64,000 bases of DNA from Shewanella sp. MBTL60-112-B2 (GCF_019655055.1 NZ_BPFA01000001.1:1-64000), one strand, 5' to 3'; counted from the first letter of the stretch, positions 38,236 through 47,850 are shown. A program made the numbers and translations. The notes: generated by a model from the sequence alone, not told the origin.

Positions 38236-39271
38236 CCAAGCAAATGGTTTTGGTTACGCGCGTCGGCCAGTTGAGTACTTACTGTATGGCTTGCTGGCAT
38301 GTTTAACCTTACTCACGCCATTTGCGGCGACTAGCTTTGGCGCTGCAACGATAAGTATTGCCGATGTATTTAGCGTTCTTAGTCATAAAATATTAAATGT
38401 AGGCGAGTCGCTTGGGGTGCGTGAGCGGATCATTTGGGAGCTGCGGTTACCACGAGTGTTATTGGCCTTTATCGCAGGGGCTGGGCTGTCGATAGCCGGT
38501 AGCGTGCTGCAAACAGTGACCCGTAACCCGCTGGCGGATCCTTATCTGTTTGGGATCTCATCTGGGGCATCTTTTGGCGCGGTAGTGGCATTAACCCTCT
38601 TTAGTCAAAGTATGCTCTGGCTCAGCCTGCCCGTAGGGGCCTTTATCGGTGCCAGCTTGTCGGTGGTGATGGTACTTAGTCTGTGCGGGCGTAACTTGAG
38701 CACTCAGGTCGAACGTATGTTGCTCTCAGGTGTGGCAATTTCGTTTATGTTTGGCGCCATGGCGAGTCTGATGCTGTATTTCTCTAGCCCACAAGCTGCG
38801 GCTTCAGTGCTGTTTTGGACCTTAGGCAGTTTTGCCAAAGCCAGTTGGCAAGGTCTGTGGTTGCCTGCCGGTATCGTCCTTTTATCGACCCTGATTATTT
38901 TACTTAATAAGCGCCAAATTGTAGCCATGCGTGCAGGCGATGAAACTGCGCATACACTCGGAATTAATGTGAGCCGCTTAAGGCTAAATATGCTGTTATT
39001 GTGCTCGCTTATTACCGCGATTTTAGTGGCAAATTGTGGCGGCATTGGCTTTATCGGCTTAATGGTGCCCCATACGGTGCGTTTACTGTTTCCGGGGCGT
39101 TACCCATTGCTGTTAACTGCGCTGGTGGGCGGGCTATTTATGGTTTGGGTCGATGTATTAGCCCGAACATTATTGAGTTATCAAGAGTTGCCAGTGGGGA
39201 TTATAACCTCGGTGATGGGCAGTATTTTCTTTCTATTTATTTTAGGCAATCGCAGCGGTAAACGTATTTAG
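38219..39271 (+). CDS. btuC: Cobalamin ABC transporter, permease
   Basis: 350 residues with about ten hydrophobic helices, of the FecCD/BtuC family. The blocks RLPRVLLAFIAGAGLSIAG, NPLADPYLFGISSGASFGA and GFIGLMVPHTVRLLFPG are typical, the last being the ATPase-coupling region. The ATG was chosen because AGGAGG lies 7 bases upstream; a TTG precedes it directly. It pairs with BtuD in the inner membrane. The binding protein BtuF is encoded at the far end of the cluster. Confidence 0.9.
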   Translation: MTQAINQANGFGYARRPVEYLLYGLLACLTLLTPFAATSFGAATISIADVFSVLSHKILNVGESLGVRERIIWELRLPRVLLAFIAGAGLSIAGSVLQTVTRNPLADPYLFGISSGASFGAVVALTLFSQSMLWLSLPVGAFIGASLSVVMVLSLCGRNLSTQVERMLLSGVAISFMFGAMASLMLYFSSPQAAASVLFWTLGSFAKASWQGLWLPAGIVLLSTLIILLNKRQIVAMRAGDETAHTLGINVSRLRLNMLLLCSLITAILVANCGGIGFIGLMVPHTVRLLFPGRYPLLLTALVGGLFMVWVDVLARTLLSYQELPVGIITSVMGSIFFLFILGNRSGKRI

Positions 39272-39315
39272 CGAGCCAGATTTAAACCATATTACGTGGC
39301 AACGTGGAGCCAGAG

Positions 39316-40344
39316 ATGTTTGATATAAAAGCAATAAATACAGAGTTCGATGAACAGATCCAGCACAAAATAGACACTAAAACTAAGCCTTTAGGCGCGC
39401 TGGGGGACCTAGAGTCACTGGCTCTGAAAATAGCCCAAGTGTTAGGTAAAGATAAACCACAGATCAACAACCCAAAGATGATGGTATTTGCTGCCGATCA
39501 TGGCATTGCAGAATCTGGTGTGTCTATTGCCCCGAGTGAAGTGACCACCCAGATGGTGACCAATTTTATTAATGGTGGGGCAGCCATTAACGTGTTTACC
39601 CGCCAGGTGGGTTTTGACTTGGAAGTGATCGATTGTGGGATCTTAAAGCCGATTGAAAACTTAGAAGGGGTGATAGACCAACGCTTAGGTTCGGGTACAG
39701 GTCCTATCCATAAACGCGCTGCCATGACTTTAGGTGCGGTGAAGCAAGGCTTCAAGATGGCGACAACGCGAGTGGAGATGCATCATCAAAACGGCTGTAA
39801 CTTAATCGCCTTAGGCGAGATGGGGATCGGCAATACTTCGTCAGCTGCGGCAATCATGTCAGCTTTAACCGGATGTAAGGTGGAAGATTGTGTCGGCCGC
39901 GGTACAGGTATCGATGCGGCGACCTTCAAGCGTAAGAAGATGCTCGTTGAGCAAGCGCTACTTGTGCATCATAGCGAACTTGACGACCCTATGCAGGTTC
40001 TGGCCTGTGTTGGTGGCTTTGAGATAGTACAAATGACAGGCGCTATGCTAGCAGCTGCAGAGCGTAACATGCTCATCATTGTCGATGGTTTTATAGCCAG
40101 TGCAGCAGCGTTGGCGGCAGTGAAGATTAATCCAAATGTACGTGGTTATATGATTTTCGCTCATCAGTCAGATGAGAAAGGACACATGTTGATGCTGGAG
40201 TTCTTGCAAGCCAAACCATTATTAAAGCTGGGTATGAAGCTAGGTGAAGGCACGGGCGCAGCACTGGCGTTACCTCTTATTCAGGCCGCGGTGAATTTCT
40301 ATAACGAAATGGCCAGTTTCGAAGATGCTGGAATAGAGATTTAG
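39316..40344 (+). CDS. cobT: Nicotinate-nucleotide-dimethylbenzimidazole phosphoribosyltransferase
   Basis: 342 residues from [14 protein letters not shown], preceded by GGAG; a GTG four codons upstream is possible. [40 protein letters not shown] and [13 protein letters not shown] are characteristic of CobT. The enzyme makes alpha-ribazole 5'-phosphate from dimethylbenzimidazole and nicotinate mononucleotide for the lower loop of cobalamin. The late Glu ([11 protein letters not shown]) that acts as general base is present. Confidence 0.95.
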   Translation: MFDIKAINTEFDEQIQHKIDTKTKPLGALGDLESLALKIAQVLGKDKPQINNPKMMVFAADHGIAESGVSIAPSEVTTQMVTNFINGGAAINVFTRQVGFDLEVIDCGILKPIENLEGVIDQRLGSGTGPIHKRAAMTLGAVKQGFKMATTRVEMHHQNGCNLIALGEMGIGNTSSAAAIMSALTGCKVEDCVGRGTGIDAATFKRKKMLVEQALLVHHSELDDPMQVLACVGGFEIVQMTGAMLAAAERNMLIIVDGFIASAAALAAVKINPNVRGYMIFAHQSDEKGHMLMLEFLQAKPLLKLGMKLGEGTGAALALPLIQAAVNFYNEMASFEDAGIEI

Positions 40345-40349
40345 TTTGA

Positions 40350-40435
40350 CAAAGAAGGGCCTAGGTCCTAGGAAAAGAAAAGCCAGGTACTAGGGCATTA
40401 CGGCTAGAGTTTTTGTTGAACCTAGAACCTGAAAT
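40350..40435. repeat. Shortened REP-like element between cobT and cobS
   Basis: CCTAGGTCCTAGGAAAAG at the left and AACCTAGAACCTG at the right resemble the ends of the 36.6-kb repeats, with the GTAG palindromes missing. It looks like an internally deleted copy. Confidence 0.5.
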
Positions 40436-40446
40436 CGGAGATTTAC

Positions 40447-41226
40447 ATGAAAGCTTGGCAACAACAGCTCAATCTTTTCTTTATCGCAATGGGATTCTTT
40501 ACTCGAATTCCTATGCCGAAATGGATTGAGGTAGATGCAGATAAACTGAATAAAGCCAGCCGCTATTTTGGTCTCGTTGGTTTGCTAGTGGGGGCGATTA
40601 GTGCACTGGTTTATAGCCTAATGCTGTATTGGGTCTCGCCTTCTATCGCCATTGTAGTGGCGATGATCACTAGCGTGCTGGTCACTGGTGGCTTTCATGA
40701 AGACGGCCTTGCCGATACCGCCGATGGCCTCGGTGGCGGCTGGACAGTTGAAGCCAAACTTAACATCATGAAGGACTCGCGTCTTGGCAGTTATGGCGCA
40801 TTAGCACTGGTGCTAGCCTTGCTGCTGAAATGGCAACTACTGACAGAGCTGGCGTTATTTGATCCGAGCTCTGTTAGCTTGGCGTTAATCGTGGGGCATT
40901 GTCTAAGTCGTGTAGTGGCTGCGAGTTTTATTTTCTCCGAGCCATACGTTAGTGACTCAGATACCAGTAAGAGTAAGCCATTAGCTCAAGAGCAGAGCAT
41001 TAATGAATTATCTATCTTGCTGGCAACAGGCGTTTTGGCGCTACTGTTAGTGGGGGTAATGCAAGCCCTAATCTTAACCCTTGGGCTTATCATAGTGCGC
41101 TACGGTTTTGTTAGGTTATTTAGAAAGCAGATAGGTGGTTATACCGGCGATACACTTGGCGCTGCGCAGCAAGGCTCAGAGCTAACCTGTTATCTGCTAT
41201 TACTGGTTTTAGGAGTCAGCTGGTGA
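40447..41226 (+). CDS. cobS: Adenosylcobinamide-GDP ribazoletransferase (cobalamin synthase)
   Basis: 259 residues with about six hydrophobic helices. The N-terminal FFTRIPMPKW and the motif GGFHEDGLADTADGLGGGW (metal and GDP-cobinamide site) with KDSRLGSYG are diagnostic of CobS. It joins alpha-ribazole to adenosylcobinamide-GDP at the inner membrane. GGAG precedes the ATG. Its stop overlaps the cobU start by four bases (GTGA). Confidence 0.95.
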   Translation: MKAWQQQLNLFFIAMGFFTRIPMPKWIEVDADKLNKASRYFGLVGLLVGAISALVYSLMLYWVSPSIAIVVAMITSVLVTGGFHEDGLADTADGLGGGWTVEAKLNIMKDSRLGSYGALALVLALLLKWQLLTELALFDPSSVSLALIVGHCLSRVVAASFIFSEPYVSDSDTSKSKPLAQEQSINELSILLATGVLALLLVGVMQALILTLGLIIVRYGFVRLFRKQIGGYTGDTLGAAQQGSELTCYLLLLVLGVSW

Positions 41227-41771
41227 TCCATCTGGTTTTAGGCGGTGCCCGCAGTGGTAAAAGCAGCTATGCAGAATCACAAGTTCTGCAATGTGTGAGT
41301 GCTACGGGAGCGGCAGCAGAGTCCGCTAAATCTTGCTGGTATTTTGCCACAGCCCAAGCATTAGATAGCGAGATGCAACAACGCATTTTACACCATCAAG
41401 CTCAGCGCCAAATTGACGCAATTGCTTGGCAAACCATAGAGTGTCCTCTCGAGCTAACTCACGCCTTACAAAGCCATGCGACCGACGACAGCGTGATCCT
41501 AGTCGACTGCTTAACTTTGTGGCTTAGCAATCAACTTTTTTGCGAGAATAATGACTGGCAGCAAGTTAAAAGCGATTTTTTACAGGCCTTAGCAAAGCTT
41601 CCTGGTACTGTGATTTTGGTGAGTAATGAAGTGGGATGCGGCATCGTGCCCATGGGAGAAATTAGCCGCCGCTTTGTTGATGAAGCGGGCTGGCTGCACC
41701 AAGATATTGCAGCAATTGCAGATAAAGTTACCTTAGTGACAGCTGGCTTGCCTCTGCACTTAAAAGGCTAG
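41223..41771 (+). CDS. cobU: Adenosylcobinamide kinase / guanylyltransferase
   Basis: 182 residues. P-loop GGARSGKS at the N-terminus, YFATAQALDSEMQQRI, HHQAQR with the guanylylated His region, VDCLTLWLSN and SNEVGCGIVP are CobU signatures. It phosphorylates adenosylcobinamide and then transfers GMP to it, giving the CobS substrate. The start is GTG within the cobS stop, so translation is coupled. Confidence 0.95.
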   Translation: MIHLVLGGARSGKSSYAESQVLQCVSATGAAAESAKSCWYFATAQALDSEMQQRILHHQAQRQIDAIAWQTIECPLELTHALQSHATDDSVILVDCLTLWLSNQLFCENNDWQQVKSDFLQALAKLPGTVILVSNEVGCGIVPMGEISRRFVDEAGWLHQDIAAIADKVTLVTAGLPLHLKG

Positions 41772-41783
41772 GAGAGCGTTAAA

Positions 41784-43433
41784 GTGTCAGAGAAAGTGGC
41801 AGTGAAAAATAACAATAAAGCCAAAACAGAATGCAAAGTACTAATGGTACAAGGCACTACATCCGATGCAGGCAAGAGCACTTTAGTTGCTGGCCTATGT
41901 CGCCTGTTTGTTAGACAAGGGCAAAAAGTCGCACCTTTTAAACCGCAGAATATGGCGCTTAATAGCGCTGTCACCATAGACGGTGGCGAGATAGGCCGCG
42001 CGCAGGCACTGCAAGCCGTTGCTTGTAAACTAGAGCCGCAAATTGATTTTAATCCAATCTTATTAAAGCCTAGTTCTGACACTGGCTCGCAGGTCATCGT
42101 ACACGGCAAAGCCTTGATGAAAATGGAAGCTGAAGACTACTTTGGTAAAAATGCCAATGGTTATCGGGTTAAGGCCATGGCGGCGGTAAAAGAGTCGTAT
42201 CAGCGCTTAACGAGCGATTACGACATGCTGCTGGTGGAAGGTGCGGGTAGCCCTGCAGAAATTAATCTGCGTGAAGGCGATATTGCTAATATGGGTTTCG
42301 CCGAAGAGGTGGATTGCCCAGTCATTATCATCGCCGATATTGATAAAGGCGGTGTATTCGCCCACTTAGTCGGTACGCTTGCACTATTGAGTGAAACAGA
42401 ACAAGCACGCGTAAAAGGCTTTGTGATTAACCGTTTTCGTGGCGATATTAACCTGTTGCAAGATGGTTTAGACTGGCTAGAAAATTATACTAACAAACCT
42501 GTGCTTGGAGTATTACCTTATCTACATGATCTGCACCTCGATGCTGAAGATGCATTAATTGCCGCACCAGAAAAAGACGGTGATACTAAGCTTAAAGTCT
42601 TAGTGCTAGTGCTGCCGCGTATTAGTAATCATACTGACTTTGATCCCTTAAGGCTTAACCCGCAGATCGATTTTAATTATGTGTCGTTGCAAACCCTTGC
42701 CAAAACTCAGGCGCAGGATCTATCAGCTAATAAGCAATCATCATTGCCTGTAGCCGATTTAATTATTATTCCTGGCAGCAAAAATGTCCGCGCCGATCTT
42801 GAGTTTATCCGTCAGCAAGGTTGGGATATTGCAATAGATAAACACCTACGCTATGGCGGTAAGGTGTTAGGGATCTGCGGTGGTTACCAAATGCTAGGGC
42901 AAGCGATCGACGATCCTAGCGGGATCGAAGATATCGCAGGCAGCAGCGAAGGCCTAGGGCTTTTGCCGCTGGTTACCCAGTTAACGGACAACAAAATACT
43001 GCAACAAGTCGAGGGGCATTTAACTTTGCTCGGTGAAACGGTAGCCGTTGAAGGTTATGAGATCCACTGCGGCCGCTCACGTTCGTTAATGCCACTCACC
43101 CAGCCATTAAACTTAAGCATTAAAGGCGAAGTACAAGCTGATCTCAAGCCATCATCCCAACAGCTGCAGTCATCTGAGCTAAACCGCGCAGCTGAAGCTT
43201 TGGGCCAAGCTGAAGGGATGCTCTCTAGTGATGGCCAAATTATGGGGACTTATTTACACGGCGTGTTTGATTCGCCAGAGGCTTGTCGGTTAATCCTTAA
43301 ATGGGCTGGTATTGAGCAAGCTGAGGCCGTGGATGTTAACCAAGTACGTGAGCAACAATTGGAACGATTGGCTGATGTATTAGAGCAGCATCTCGATCTT
43401 GAACGATTAGAACAGATCTGGGCTTCTCGTTAA
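41784..43433 (+). CDS. cobQ: Cobyric acid synthase
   Basis: 549 residues, somewhat longer than usual because of a charged linker near residues 455-470. The N-terminal ATPase half has [17 protein letters not shown] and [10 protein letters not shown]. The C-terminal glutamine amidotransferase half has the nucleophile in [10 protein letters not shown] and the His in GTYLHGVFD. It amidates adenosylcobyrinic acid a,c-diamide. The start is GTG after AGGAG, 12 bases past cobU. In an organism with only the late genes in view it may serve salvage of incomplete corrinoids (inference). Confidence 0.94.
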   Translation: MSEKVAVKNNNKAKTECKVLMVQGTTSDAGKSTLVAGLCRLFVRQGQKVAPFKPQNMALNSAVTIDGGEIGRAQALQAVACKLEPQIDFNPILLKPSSDTGSQVIVHGKALMKMEAEDYFGKNANGYRVKAMAAVKESYQRLTSDYDMLLVEGAGSPAEINLREGDIANMGFAEEVDCPVIIIADIDKGGVFAHLVGTLALLSETEQARVKGFVINRFRGDINLLQDGLDWLENYTNKPVLGVLPYLHDLHLDAEDALIAAPEKDGDTKLKVLVLVLPRISNHTDFDPLRLNPQIDFNYVSLQTLAKTQAQDLSANKQSSLPVADLIIIPGSKNVRADLEFIRQQGWDIAIDKHLRYGGKVLGICGGYQMLGQAIDDPSGIEDIAGSSEGLGLLPLVTQLTDNKILQQVEGHLTLLGETVAVEGYEIHCGRSRSLMPLTQPLNLSIKGEVQADLKPSSQQLQSSELNRAAEALGQAEGMLSSDGQIMGTYLHGVFDSPEACRLILKWAGIEQAEAVDVNQVREQQLERLADVLEQHLDLERLEQIWASR

Positions 43434-43775
43434 CGTTAGGAGGAGCCTTTAAGACATTTTGTCGTTTTTAAAGCTAAAAATGTATTTATAAGGTGTAAGT
43501 AAGTAAAAATGGCTCAATGCTGTAAAAGTCGGCTTTTTGTAGAAAAGTTAAACGCTAGCTGTATGCTAACTAAACGATTTAAATATGATGTGCGGACGTC
43601 ATAATCTAAGTTGTTCAAACCCTCGCCAAAACTGGGTTGGCTAGGGTTTTGAGTGAGCTTTAAAAGAGGTGTTTTAACTGGGCGGTAAGCATGGTTTTTA
43701 CCGAAATGTAGTTGAGCGTTTTTTGAGTGTTTTACAAATTAAATGGGTGTTTAAGGGATAAAATAGGGACGTAAT
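43434..43775. other. Intergenic region between cobQ and cobO
   Basis: About 340 bases. It contains the hairpin at 43617-43650 and presumably a separate promoter for cobO. No second B12 box was seen. Confidence 0.5.
43617..43650 (+). terminator. Probable terminator after cobQ
   Basis: AAACCCTCGCCAA pairs with TTGGCTAGGGTTT with one mismatch around a 7-base loop. The T-run is short (TTTT), so efficiency is uncertain. Confidence 0.6.
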
Positions 43776-44393
43776 ATGACGGATAATAAATCAATAGAGG
43801 CTGCGAAAGCTGAACGCCATAAAGCACGCCAACAAAGGATCAAAGAAGGCGTAGATGCCAAGATCGCACGTGCTCAAGAAGAGAAAGGGATCCTTTTAGT
43901 ATTAACCGGTAACGGTAAAGGCAAATCCACCTCAGGTTTTGGTACCGTAGTACGCGCCGTCGGTCATGGTAAAAAAGCGGCTGTTGTGCAGTTTATTAAG
44001 GGCAACTGGGACTGTGGTGAGCGCACCTTACTAGAAGGCGCAGGTGTTGAGTTCCATGTAATGGGCACAGGCTTTACTTGGGAAACCCAAGACAGAGAAA
44101 AAGATACCGCTGCCGCAGTAAAAGCCTGGGAAGCCACTGAGAAGTTACTGCAAGATGAAAGCATCGATTTAGTGATGCTCGATGAGCTGACCTATATGGT
44201 GAGTTACCACTATCTAGAAGTGGAGCGAGTTATTGAGGCGCTGAAGAATCGCCCGCCAATGCAGCATGTGATAGTAACGGGTAGAGCCTGTCACCGAGCG
44301 ATTGTGGAGCTTGCTGATACAGTGAGTGAGGTACAGCCAATCAAGCATGCATTTGATAACGGAATCAAAGCCCAACCCGGCTTCGATTACTAA
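43776..44393 (+). CDS. cobO: Corrinoid adenosyltransferase (BtuR/CobO type)
   Basis: 205 residues. P-loop VLTGNGKGKSTSGFG, the segment VVQFIKGNWDCGERTLLE, LDELTYMVSYHYL and VIVTGRACHRAIVELAD define the CobA/CobO/BtuR family. It transfers adenosyl from ATP to cob(I)alamin or precursors. AGGGACG precedes the ATG. A terminator-like hairpin separates it from cobQ, so it may have its own promoter. Confidence 0.94.
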   Translation: MTDNKSIEAAKAERHKARQQRIKEGVDAKIARAQEEKGILLVLTGNGKGKSTSGFGTVVRAVGHGKKAAVVQFIKGNWDCGERTLLEGAGVEFHVMGTGFTWETQDREKDTAAAVKAWEATEKLLQDESIDLVMLDELTYMVSYHYLEVERVIEALKNRPPMQHVIVTGRACHRAIVELADTVSEVQPIKHAFDNGIKAQPGFDY

Positions 44394-44398
44394 ATTTC

Positions 44399-44831
44399 TT
44401 CCTGCTAGCTTCTGTAGCGTTATTGTCTGCGCTTTCTCACCCAATCACATACTACTCGTATGCTCATGGGCTGAGAAAGCTTGACGGCTTAGCTACAAAA
44501 GCGATCAGTTTGAAATTGCTTCTTCGCATTAATTGTTGTGGCGTTATTGTCGGTGCAGCTTGATTAGTCTACAGCTGACCCAATCAACTCGCTCTTAAAA
44601 AGAGTCGTATGCTCAGGTGCTGGCTGTTTTTGAGAAAGCTTGACGGCTTAGCTACAAAAGCGATCAGTTTGAAATTGCTTCTTCGCATTCTTTGTTGTGG
44701 TGTTATTGTCGCTGGCGGGTTGAATTTAGATAATAGTTCACTCCATCAACCGGCTCTTAGAAAGAGTCGTATGTTTAAGGGCAGGCTGTTTCTGAGAGTA
44801 CTTGACGGCTTAGCCTGTGAAATATCCATTA
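44399..44831. repeat. Three tandem copies of a degenerate repeat of about 160 bp
   Basis: Copies start near 44399 (shorter), 44520 and 44679. The sequence TTCTTCGCATT begins copies two and three exactly 159 bases apart. Each copy ends with a GAGAAAGCTTGACGGCTTA-type block, and copies one and two then share about 40 identical bases through GATCAGTTTGAAATTGC. No real gene was found in it. Confidence 0.8.
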
Positions 44832-44872
44832 GGGGGAGCGTTTGCTAGGGGGAGCCTTATTTATTCAGTTGA

Positions 44873-44942
44873 TGTTATAGCAGGACGCAGTCCGCTCTAG
44901 CCGCGAAGCGTTCTCGCAGTGAGCTTGCGAACGCTCTAGGAC
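44873..44942. repeat. REP-like fragment before btuF
   Basis: AGGACGCAGTCCGCTCT followed by CGCGAAGCG and ending CTCTAGGAC resembles the second half of the composite repeats at 36.7 kb, with an extra small inverted repeat. Confidence 0.5.
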
Positions 44943-44982
44943 ATTTTTGGATCATGCCGAACTTAAAGCAAAAAGGATTTTA

Positions 44983-45819
44983 ATGAACAGAGTTACCAGA
45001 TTATTTGTGTTGCTGACGGCTTGCGCTTTAGCATCAGCTTTTGCGCATGCTGATATCGCAACGCCAGCTAAACGGATCGTTGCATTGTCGCCACATTCGG
45101 TGGAGATGCTGTATGCCATTGGTGCGGGGGAGTCGATTGTGGCAACCACAGATCATGCCGATTTTCCGAAGGCCGCACTTGCCATCCCGCGTATTGGTGG
45201 TTATCACGGTGTGCAAGTTGAGCGCATACTTGAGCTAGAACCTGACCTTGTGGTGGTATGGGGCAGTGGTAATAAAGCCGAAGATATAACTCGTATCAAA
45301 GAGCTAGGTTTTACGGTATTTGATAGTAACCCAAGCACTCTTGATGAGGTCGCCGATGAACTTGTCTCTCTTGGCGCGTTAACTGGCCATCAAGACCAAG
45401 CGGAAAAAGTTGCAGCTGAATATCGTCAGCAGCTTAAACAGTTGCGTAGCGATAACGCTGCTAAATCTGGGGTGCATGTCTTCTATCAGCTTTGGTCTAC
45501 CCCGCTAATGACGGTCGCTAAAAATAGCTGGATCCAGCAGATTATTGCAGTTTGTCACGGCGATAATGTGTTTGTTGATGCTGCTAACGATTACCCACAA
45601 GTCAGCCTAGAAACCGTAGTACTAAAGCAACCAGAGGTGATCCTACAAAGTCAGGATGAAGGTAACATCATCGGAATTAAATGGAGTGAATGGCCAGAAA
45701 TTCCAGCGGTTAAAAACCAGCATATTTATCAGTTAAATGCTGACTTACTTCACCGCGCTGCTCCACGAGCCCTGCTTGGGGTAGAAGCTTTATGTGAAGC
45801 ATTAGATAAGGCGCGTTAA
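44983..45819 (+). CDS. btuF: Cobalamin-binding periplasmic protein
   Basis: 278 residues. The start giving MNRVTRLFVLLTACALASA is preceded by AAAAGGA and produces a clean Sec signal (cleavage after AHA). The mature protein has the BtuF/FepB fold pattern: RIVALSPHSVEMLYAIGAG, then ERILELEPDLVVVW, a long central helix, and VSLETVVLKQPEVIL. It delivers B12 to BtuCD in the periplasm. It sits apart from btuCD, behind cobO and a repeat block, so it may be transcribed separately. Confidence 0.88.
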   Translation: MNRVTRLFVLLTACALASAFAHADIATPAKRIVALSPHSVEMLYAIGAGESIVATTDHADFPKAALAIPRIGGYHGVQVERILELEPDLVVVWGSGNKAEDITRIKELGFTVFDSNPSTLDEVADELVSLGALTGHQDQAEKVAAEYRQQLKQLRSDNAAKSGVHVFYQLWSTPLMTVAKNSWIQQIIAVCHGDNVFVDAANDYPQVSLETVVLKQPEVILQSQDEGNIIGIKWSEWPEIPAVKNQHIYQLNADLLHRAAPRALLGVEALCEALDKAR

Positions 45820-45834
45820 AAATTATCTACTCCA

Positions 45835-45863
45835 CAAGCCTGTCCGGCTCTGGTGCAGGCTTG
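45835..45863 (+). terminator. Hairpin after btuF
   Basis: A perfect 8-bp stem CAAGCCTG / CAGGCTTG with a 13-base loop, 15 bases past the stop. There is no T-run after it. Confidence 0.4.
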
Positions 45864-45948
45864 CGGCAGGTACTCAACCTATCCCGGAGTCTTATTTTTG
45901 ATATGATCAATATCCCCCGCGCTATTAAAGTCACGCTACATCGTCATT

Positions 45949-45964
45949 TGTGACGTTGGTCACA
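45949..45964 (+). promoter_or_regulatory. CRP site
   Basis: TGTGACGTTGGTCACA matches TGTGA-N6-TCACA at all ten conserved positions. It is about 280 bases upstream of the HdeD-like gene, the only plus-strand gene that follows. The rest of 45865-46242 shows nothing further. Confidence 0.7.
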
Positions 45965-46242
45965 TTCGCATTTATTCTTGAGTTCTACCATAACTGTCTC
46001 TCGCGGTTTATATCACTGGCTTAACCTTATACGCCTAGAGTAAAAATCTATTAACTCTTGGTAAGCATTAGATTAAACCAATAAATATTGACTTACAGCT
46101 AGTCATATCTTCATTGATGACCAATACTTGAGCTTGTATCGCCAATTCAAATGGTTGGATCTGTTTTTGATAAACAATCTAAAAATGAATTGAACACTCA
46201 GGCTTAGCTGCTAATCAATCAGCTAACTCTTAAGGATATAAT

Positions 46243-46800
46243 ATGGAAAACCCAGTAAATAGCATGCTAACGAAAGGCTGGAAATGGTTTGTGATGGTCG
46301 GTGTGGTTGTGACCCTTGCCGGGATTTTAGCTATTAGCCTACCGGTTGCGGTAGGAGTGACTATCACCACCATTATTGGCGGGATTTTTCTAGTGATTGG
46401 TCTGGTGCAGGTCTACCACACCTTGAGTATACCTAAATGGAAAGCTAAGTCTTGGTATGTCATTAGTGCTTTGTTCTATCTTATTGGCGGTATTTTTATC
46501 TTAGCCGAGCCCTATGTCGGCTTATTAACCATCACTGTGATGATGATAATGATTATGCTGTTTAACGGGGTGACTCGGATGTTCTTTGGTTTTATCAGTC
46601 GTAAGAACTTAGATGGTTGGCTTTTGATTGTATTCAGTGGTTTATTATCGACAGCCATTGCGGTTTATTTTTTCAGCCTGATGAAAGACCCTGAGTTTTC
46701 ACTGTCTATTTTGGGGGTTTTCGTTGGAGTTTCTTTTGTATTTGAAGGCTTAAGTTTTATCTTTATCGGCATGCAGATGAAAAAGGTCGTGCCTAAATAA
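46243..46800 (+). CDS. HdeD family (DUF308) inner-membrane protein
   Basis: 185 residues with about six hydrophobic helices arranged as repeated pairs (for example GWKWFVMVGVVVTLAGILAI and ISALFYLIGGIFIL), the DUF308/HdeD pattern. HdeD of Escherichia coli is linked to acid resistance at high cell density; a similar role here is not shown. AAGGA precedes the ATG. A perfect CRP site upstream suggests control by carbon or respiratory state in Shewanella. Confidence 0.82.
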   Translation: MENPVNSMLTKGWKWFVMVGVVVTLAGILAISLPVAVGVTITTIIGGIFLVIGLVQVYHTLSIPKWKAKSWYVISALFYLIGGIFILAEPYVGLLTITVMMIMIMLFNGVTRMFFGFISRKNLDGWLLIVFSGLLSTAIAVYFFSLMKDPEFSLSILGVFVGVSFVFEGLSFIFIGMQMKKVVPK

Positions 46801-46845
46801 CCCCAGCGAGCCTTATTTATCTGGTGTGAGCTAGTCGCTACTTTG

Positions 46846-46865
46846 CCTAGGACTTCGGTCCTAGG
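46846..46865. terminator. Perfect UUCG-capped hairpin
   Basis: CCTAGGAC-TTCG-GTCCTAGG forms an 8-bp perfect stem with a very stable UUCG tetraloop, 45 bases after the HdeD-like gene. There is no T-run; it may act as an end-stabilising hairpin. Confidence 0.5.
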
Positions 46866-47078
46866 GGCTGTTGCGTAACTAGTGACGGGGTCAATGCCGA
46901 CCATATGAAGCTTCTTGCTGTTGTTTTCCCAACTTTCGCATCTTATGGCTAAGCGTCTTTGATTGTATGCTTTCCTAAAACCCGCATTACTTAGCCAGAA
47001 CCTAGCACCCATAACCCAGAAACTAGAACCTAGGTTTAAAATCCTGTAGTGTTTACTGCCCTCATTTCAGCTAAAACT

Positions 47079-47102
47079 AATAACAATAACAATAACAATA
47101 AC
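47079..47102. repeat. Four tandem AATAAC units
   Basis: Four perfect 6-bp copies end 14 bases before the MAPEG start codon, next to the ribosome binding site AAAGGGA. Length changes here could alter the leader. Confidence 0.85.
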
Positions 47103-47116
47103 AAAGGGATCTCACT

Positions 47117-47500
47117 ATGACTACGCTACTCATCTGCCTATTTATCGCCATGTTACTCCCCTATGCTGCCAAAGGTCCGGTTGCGATGGCTATGGCTAAA
47201 TTAGGCGGTTATGACAACAATCATCCACGGGAGCAGCAGTCAAAACTAACAGGCTTTGGTGCTCGTGCAGTCGCGGCTCATCAAAACGCTTTTGAATCTC
47301 TGCTTATTTTTGGGCTTTCAATATTGGCTGTGATTGCAACAGATAAAGTTAACGGCATTACCGAAACTGCAGCTGTGGTGCATGTGCTAGCCCGCATAGC
47401 CTATCAACTACTGTACTTAATGGATAAAGGCACACTGAGGTCTCTGTCTTGGTTTGTGGCGATATTCGCCTCATTTACCGTGTTTTGGCAGGCGGTTTAA
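47117..47500 (+). CDS. MAPEG family membrane protein
   Basis: 127 residues with four hydrophobic helices. The block NNHPREQQSKLTGFGARAVAAHQNAFESL carries the conserved Arg-x-x-x-Ala-x-x-Asn-x-x-Glu of MAPEG proteins, which line the glutathione site in the eukaryotic enzymes. Length is normal for bacterial members, whose reactions are mostly unknown. It stands alone among repeat sequences. Confidence 0.85.
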   Translation: MTTLLICLFIAMLLPYAAKGPVAMAMAKLGGYDNNHPREQQSKLTGFGARAVAAHQNAFESLLIFGLSILAVIATDKVNGITETAAVVHVLARIAYQLLYLMDKGTLRSLSWFVAIFASFTVFWQAV

Positions 47501-47835
47501 GGGAAGGTTCTAGGTTCTAGGAAAAGCAAAGAAAGGTACTAGCTAAGAAGAACCTAGGAAAAGCAGGTTCTAGGAAGAGCGAAGACGGTAAGAGCCGGAC
47601 AGCCTGCGGCCTAGGGAACGTGACATTGTCACTACGGATCGCTGCGCTTACGGAAAAGCAAAGAAAGGTACAATCTAAGAAGGAAGGGCAAAGAAAGGTT
47701 CTAGGAAAAAGCAAAGACGGAAAAGCGTTTTTGATCTTACTTTGTAGGTCGGCTTTAGCCCGTCATGCTTTTCCTAGTAGGGCGCAGCCCGCTCTCGAAG
47801 CGAAGCGCCCTAGAATCTAGGTCCTTCTTTGCTTT
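47501..47835. repeat. REP-like repeat cluster
   Basis: Several CTAGGTTCTAGGAAAAGC-type ends precede one full unit with GTAGGTCGGCTTTAGCCC (47744) and GTAGGGCGCAGCCCGCTC (47777). The block fills the gap between the MAPEG gene and the end of the tetrahaem cytochrome gene. Confidence 0.75.
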
Positions 47836-47850
47836 ATTCTGTGATAGAAC

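Larger units (their letters stand above)
46801..47116. repeat. Intergenic region with repeat debris
   Basis: It contains a UUCG hairpin at 46846-46865, several CCTAGG/CTAGAACC fragments like the ends of the REP-like units (around 47003-47036), and four AATAAC copies at 47079-47102 just before the MAPEG gene. Confidence 0.55.

Noticed and set aside
44609..44848. Open frame in the tandem repeat before btuF
   Set aside because: It lies wholly inside the degenerate 160-bp repeats, and its frame is not kept in the other copies.
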